Source: JAABRB01 sp041617635 (GTDB lineage Bacteria; Pseudomonadota; Gammaproteobacteria; Burkholderiales; SG8-39). From it: a DNA stretch of 64,000 nucleotides. The notes under the pieces were generated by a model. That model made no database searches. It saw only the letters and a list, made by a program, of their open reading frames with translations, and was not told the origin of the DNA. Of this stretch, positions 61,404 to 64,000 are shown piece after piece (within the stretch, counting starts at the first letter, position 1; each line of letters begins with the position of its first letter). The translations under genes and the position numbers were made by a program. The DNA lies in contig JBFJOO010000010.1 in assembly GCA_041617635.1 (NCBI GenBank), positions 1-64,000 of the forward strand, in the 5' to 3' direction.

Positions 61404-61976
61404 ATGACTGCGAAACAGACTGCGAAGGAAGTCAAGAACGGCGTAAACGTCGACGCGTTGCTCGGCGCCCGCGAGGCGCTTACTGCCGCCCCGGAGGCCG
61501 CCAAGTTCGCCTGGCGCGCGACCAACAAGTGGGTCAACGGCACTCACAGCCAGACCAACATCAAGGGATTCTTCGGGCTCGGCCAGGAGCAAAGCCACAA
61601 GACGGAGTTCACCTTCGAGGCCGATCACCCCGAGATCTTCGCATCCGAGGACCACGGTGCGACACCGGTCGAGCTGGTGCTTGCGGGGCTTGCGAGTTGC
61701 CTCACGGCGGGCGTGGCAGCGGTCGCGCAGTTTCGCAAGATCCAGCTGCGCTCCGTGACGGCGACGCTCGAAGGCGGTATGGACATCCAGGGCATCCTCG
61801 GCATCGACGAGGACGTGCGAAACGGCTTCGACGGCATCAAGGTGACGTACAAGATCGACGCCGACGCGACCAAGGAAGAGATCGAGGCACTCGTCGCCCA
61901 GTCTCAGAAGCGCTCCGCGGTCTTCGACATCGTCACGAATCCGACCAACGTCACCGTCGAGGTCAAGAAAGCTTGA
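61404..61976 (+). CDS. OsmC-family protein with a single cysteine
   Basis: The 190-residue protein starts at the ATG at 61404, which has GGAGG 8 nt upstream; an ATG at 61398 is only 2 nt from that site. The OsmC/Ohr fold is seen in FTFEADHPEIF, TPVELVLAGLASCLTAGVAAVAQFRKI and FDIVTNPTNVTVEV. The ASC cysteine is present, but the second redox Cys is replaced (QKRSAVFDI), leaving one Cys in the whole protein. It overlaps the FAD oxidoreductase gene by one nucleotide, so the two act together, perhaps as a peroxide-reducing pair. Confidence 0.87.
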   Translation: MTAKQTAKEVKNGVNVDALLGAREALTAAPEAAKFAWRATNKWVNGTHSQTNIKGFFGLGQEQSHKTEFTFEADHPEIFASEDHGATPVELVLAGLASCLTAGVAAVAQFRKIQLRSVTATLEGGMDIQGILGIDEDVRNGFDGIKVTYKIDADATKEEIEALVAQSQKRSAVFDIVTNPTNVTVEVKKA

Positions 61977-63277
61977 TGCGCACGACCGCCGTCATCATCG
62001 GCGCGGGCCATGCCGGGCTCGCCATGAGTCGCTGCCTCACCGAGCGCTCGATCGATCACGTGATCCTCGAGCGCGGCGAGGTGGCGAACTCGTGGAAGAC
62101 CGAGCGCTGGGATTCGCTGCGGCTGCTCACGCCGAATTGGCAGAGCCGCCTGCCCGGCTACGGGTACGCCGGTGACGATCCCGACGGGTACCGCACGATG
62201 CCCGAGACCATCGCGTTCATCGAGCGGTACGCGGAGGTGATCGCGGCCCCCGTCCGCACCGGCACCAAGGTGACCGCGGTGCGCCGCGACGACGACGGGT
62301 ACACGGTCCACACCGACCTTGGCGACTGGCGCTGCCGGATCGTGGTGATCGCGACCGGTGCGTGCAACGTTCCGCAAGTTCCGGCGTTCGCCGCGGCGGT
62401 GCCGTCGACGATCGCAACGCTCACGCCGATGCAATACCGGAACGCGGCGCAACTCGCGGACGGCGGCGTGCTCGTCGTGGGCGCGTCGGCCACCGGCGTG
62501 CAGATCGCCGACGAAATCCACCGCTCTGGCCGTCCCGTGACGCTCGCGGTGGGCGCGCACATCCGTGCGCCTCGGGTCTACCGGGGCCGGGACATCGAAT
62601 GGTGGATGGACGCCGCAGGCGTGCTCAACGAGCGCTATGACGAGATCGAAGACATTGCGCGGGCGCGCAACGTGCCGTCCTTGCAGCTTGCTGGCTATCC
62701 GGACCGCCGCTCGCTCGATCTCAACGCGCTGACCGCCATCGGCGTGAAGCTCATCGGTCGTCTCGCGGGGATCCGGGACGGCAAGGCCCTGTTCTCGGGA
62801 TCGCTGAAGAACCAGGTCGCGCTGTCCGACCTCAAGATGAACCGCCTGCTTGACACCATCGATGAGCGGGCGACTCTCGCTGGGCTCGACGACGGAGCCG
62901 AGCCGCCGCACCGCTTCGAGCCCACCCGCGTCGAAGCCTCGCCGCCGCTCTCCATGAATCTCGCGAGCGGCGAGATCCGGACCATTCTCTGGGCGACCGG
63001 ATTCTCTCCCGACTACTCCTGGCTCGACGTGCCCGTCCTCGATCGCAAGGGCCGCATCCGCCACGACGGCGGGGTCGTCGAATCACCCGGGATGTACCTG
63101 ATGGGCGTGCAGTTCATGCGGCGCCGCAAGTCGGCGCTGATCGACGGCGCCGGCGACGATGCCCGCGACTTGAGCGCGCATCTCGCTTCCTATCTCGACG
63201 GTCAAGAGACCGGACCACAACGCTCGCGACGCGCGGCTAGCCACCAAGACCTTTTGTCGGATATTGCATTACGGTGA
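61976..63277 (+). CDS. NAD(P)/FAD-dependent oxidoreductase (flavin monooxygenase-like)
   Basis: The 433-residue flavoprotein has FAD-binding VIIGAGHAGLAM at the N-terminus, a middle NAD(P)-binding VLVVGASATGVQIADEI (about 165-181) and WATGFSPDYSW (about 338-348, the ATG-type motif). The layout resembles flavin monooxygenases and Trx reductase-like enzymes. There is no redox CxxC pair, so disulfide reductase activity is unlikely. It is co-translated with the OsmC-like gene (TGATG overlap). It may oxidise a small molecule with NADPH. Confidence 0.83.
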   Translation: MRTTAVIIGAGHAGLAMSRCLTERSIDHVILERGEVANSWKTERWDSLRLLTPNWQSRLPGYGYAGDDPDGYRTMPETIAFIERYAEVIAAPVRTGTKVTAVRRDDDGYTVHTDLGDWRCRIVVIATGACNVPQVPAFAAAVPSTIATLTPMQYRNAAQLADGGVLVVGASATGVQIADEIHRSGRPVTLAVGAHIRAPRVYRGRDIEWWMDAAGVLNERYDEIEDIARARNVPSLQLAGYPDRRSLDLNALTAIGVKLIGRLAGIRDGKALFSGSLKNQVALSDLKMNRLLDTIDERATLAGLDDGAEPPHRFEPTRVEASPPLSMNLASGEIRTILWATGFSPDYSWLDVPVLDRKGRIRHDGGVVESPGMYLMGVQFMRRRKSALIDGAGDDARDLSAHLASYLDGQETGPQRSRRAASHQDLLSDIALR

Positions 63278-63454
63278 TCCGGTCACGGCACTAGCATCGT
63301 CGGCGCCCGCCGACAGCAAGGTCACGATCAAATCAGGCGCTTAGGCGCCGGCGCGGCGAATGCGTCGCCCGCTGGCGACACGCGCTCATTCACGCGCGTT
63401 CGTGTCACGCACGCAACCCCATGAAAACTCACGCCTCCGTCGATGCGGCGGCCC

Positions 63455-63469
63455 TGGTACGGTCTTTGC
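63455..63469 (+). promoter_or_regulatory. Candidate sigma-54 promoter
   Basis: TGGTACG-GTCT-TTGC matches the -24/-12 consensus TGGCACG-N4-TTGC with a single substitution and the exact GG-to-GC spacing. Transcription would start near 63480, leaving a leader of about 75 nt before the ATG at 63555. I saw no enhancer site. Confidence 0.5.
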
Positions 63470-63554
63470 GACCAGCATCGTTGCGCATCTCTGGCGCAAG
63501 GGAGTTCAACAACTACAACGCAATATCCCGAAGGAGATGGAATTGAGGAATCGC

Positions 63555-63989
63555 ATGGCTTTGTTGTACAAAACACCGCTCGTGGCCGCGGCGGGACTCG
63601 CGCTCGTTGCCGCGCTGGCGGCGCCTGCTCATTCAGCGCAGGAGCAAATCGCTATTCGCTCCGGTGGAATCGGGCTCGAAGAGCGCGCGGCGCTCGAAGC
63701 CCAGCGCGATCGATACAACCTGCGCATCGCGTTCGCGGAGGCGAACGGCGATTACATCTCCGACGTGGAGGTCAGGCTCAGCGCCGAGGCTCGCGGCACG
63801 GTCCACTACGCGGGCGAGACGCGGGGCCCGTTCCTCTTCGCGCGGCTCGAACCCGGGCGCTATCGGCTCGAGGCGACCTACGCCGGCCAGACGCAAGTGC
63901 GCTCGCTCACCGTGGGGCCCGAGCAGCCGCAGCCCTACATCTATGTGCGCTGGCCCGACGCCGCGGCGGGCTCCGGAGGCCGCGGATGA
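63555..63989 (+). CDS. Small secreted carboxypeptidase-regulatory-like domain protein
   Basis: The 144-residue protein starts at 63555 with GAGG 6 nt upstream (ATG 63537 has its purine stretch too close). A Sec signal (MALLYKTPLVAAAGLALVAALAAPAHSA) is followed by a short beta-sandwich: NLRIAFAEANGDYISDVEVRLSAEARGTVHYAGETRGPFLFARLEPGRYRLEATY. This is the pattern of transthyretin-like regulatory domains in periplasmic proteins. The stop at 63987-63989 overlaps the next start. Function unknown. It is probably the first gene of an operon cut by the window edge and driven by the sigma-54-type promoter upstream. Confidence 0.75.
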   Translation: MALLYKTPLVAAAGLALVAALAAPAHSAQEQIAIRSGGIGLEERAALEAQRDRYNLRIAFAEANGDYISDVEVRLSAEARGTVHYAGETRGPFLFARLEPGRYRLEATYAGQTQVRSLTVGPEQPQPYIYVRWPDAAAGSGGRG

Positions 63990-64000
63990 GAATCCTGCTG
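63986..64000 (+). CDS. Start of a gene truncated by the window edge
   Basis: ATGA at 63986 overlaps the previous stop by 4 nt and reads M-R-I-L-L before the window ends. This coupled start is typical of the genes in this segment. M-R-I-L-L is a common opening of response regulators, but five residues are far too few to assign anything. Confidence 0.4.

Noticed and set aside
63336..63349. GGCGC-TTAG-GCGCC hairpin after the FAD oxidoreductase as terminator
   Set aside because: Only a 5-bp stem without T-run, 59 bp after the stop codon.

Overview
The window is a GC-rich (roughly two-thirds GC by eye), densely packed chromosomal segment with genes on both strands, many 1-4 nt start/stop overlaps and many GTG starts. 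PEP carboxylase, MCE/Mla-type lipid transport, the Anbu/ATP-grasp cluster, TRAP and branched-chain-amino-acid-type transporters and an N-acetylglutaminylglutamine (NAGGN) osmolyte operon together suggest a free-living proteobacterium, most likely a betaproteobacterium (Burkholderiales-like). That assignment is an inference from gene content only. I see no rRNA, tRNA, CRISPR array, insertion sequence or prophage gene.

Layout. 1-7 kb is a signalling block: a transmembrane Ser/Thr kinase, a class III cyclase with an FHA domain, a CPA1-type antiporter, and a GAF-cyclase that has lost key catalytic residues. 7-10.5 kb is a four-gene MCE operon (MlaE-like permease, ABC subunit, MlaD-like protein, TPR lipoprotein) whose ABC subunit has lost every ATPase motif. 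10.7-14.5 kb holds a LysM-FecR protein and ppc. 14.5-21.7 kb holds the most striking locus, a two-gene unit of a TIR protein and a 1870-residue STAND NTPase with about 28 WD40 repeats. It has the architecture of an immune or conflict system and lies just upstream of ppc.

22-34.4 kb is metabolic: MgtC; two tandem QueG/reductive-dehalogenase-like Fe-S proteins with a PaaK-like ligase; a soluble fumarate-reductase-like flavoprotein with a minimal 2Fe-2S partner; a DapA-like lyase; GST; a TcuA-like flavoprotein; a ThDP enzyme and a cupin. A REP-like palindrome element separates two convergent groups near 26.9 kb. 34.5-41.7 kb has a PsiE-like protein and the Anbu peptidase cluster (ATP-grasp, alpha-E, Anbu, transglutaminase/DUF2126), with a 15-bp tandem repeat at the ATP-grasp stop codon.

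42-53.5 kb is one long plus-strand run: a TetR regulator, a complete Liv-type ABC importer, two SDR dehydrogenases, a complete TRAP importer and an NhaP-type antiporter, probably for uptake and oxidation of an unknown organic acid or alcohol. 54-61.1 kb is the NAGGN operon (amidotransferase, GNAT/ATP-grasp synthetase, M42 peptidase) plus an OPT transporter. It is divergent from a MarR regulator, and a palindrome between them overlaps a well-formed promoter. The window ends with an OsmC-like protein, an FAD oxidoreductase, and a small secreted protein preceded by a sigma-54-type promoter.
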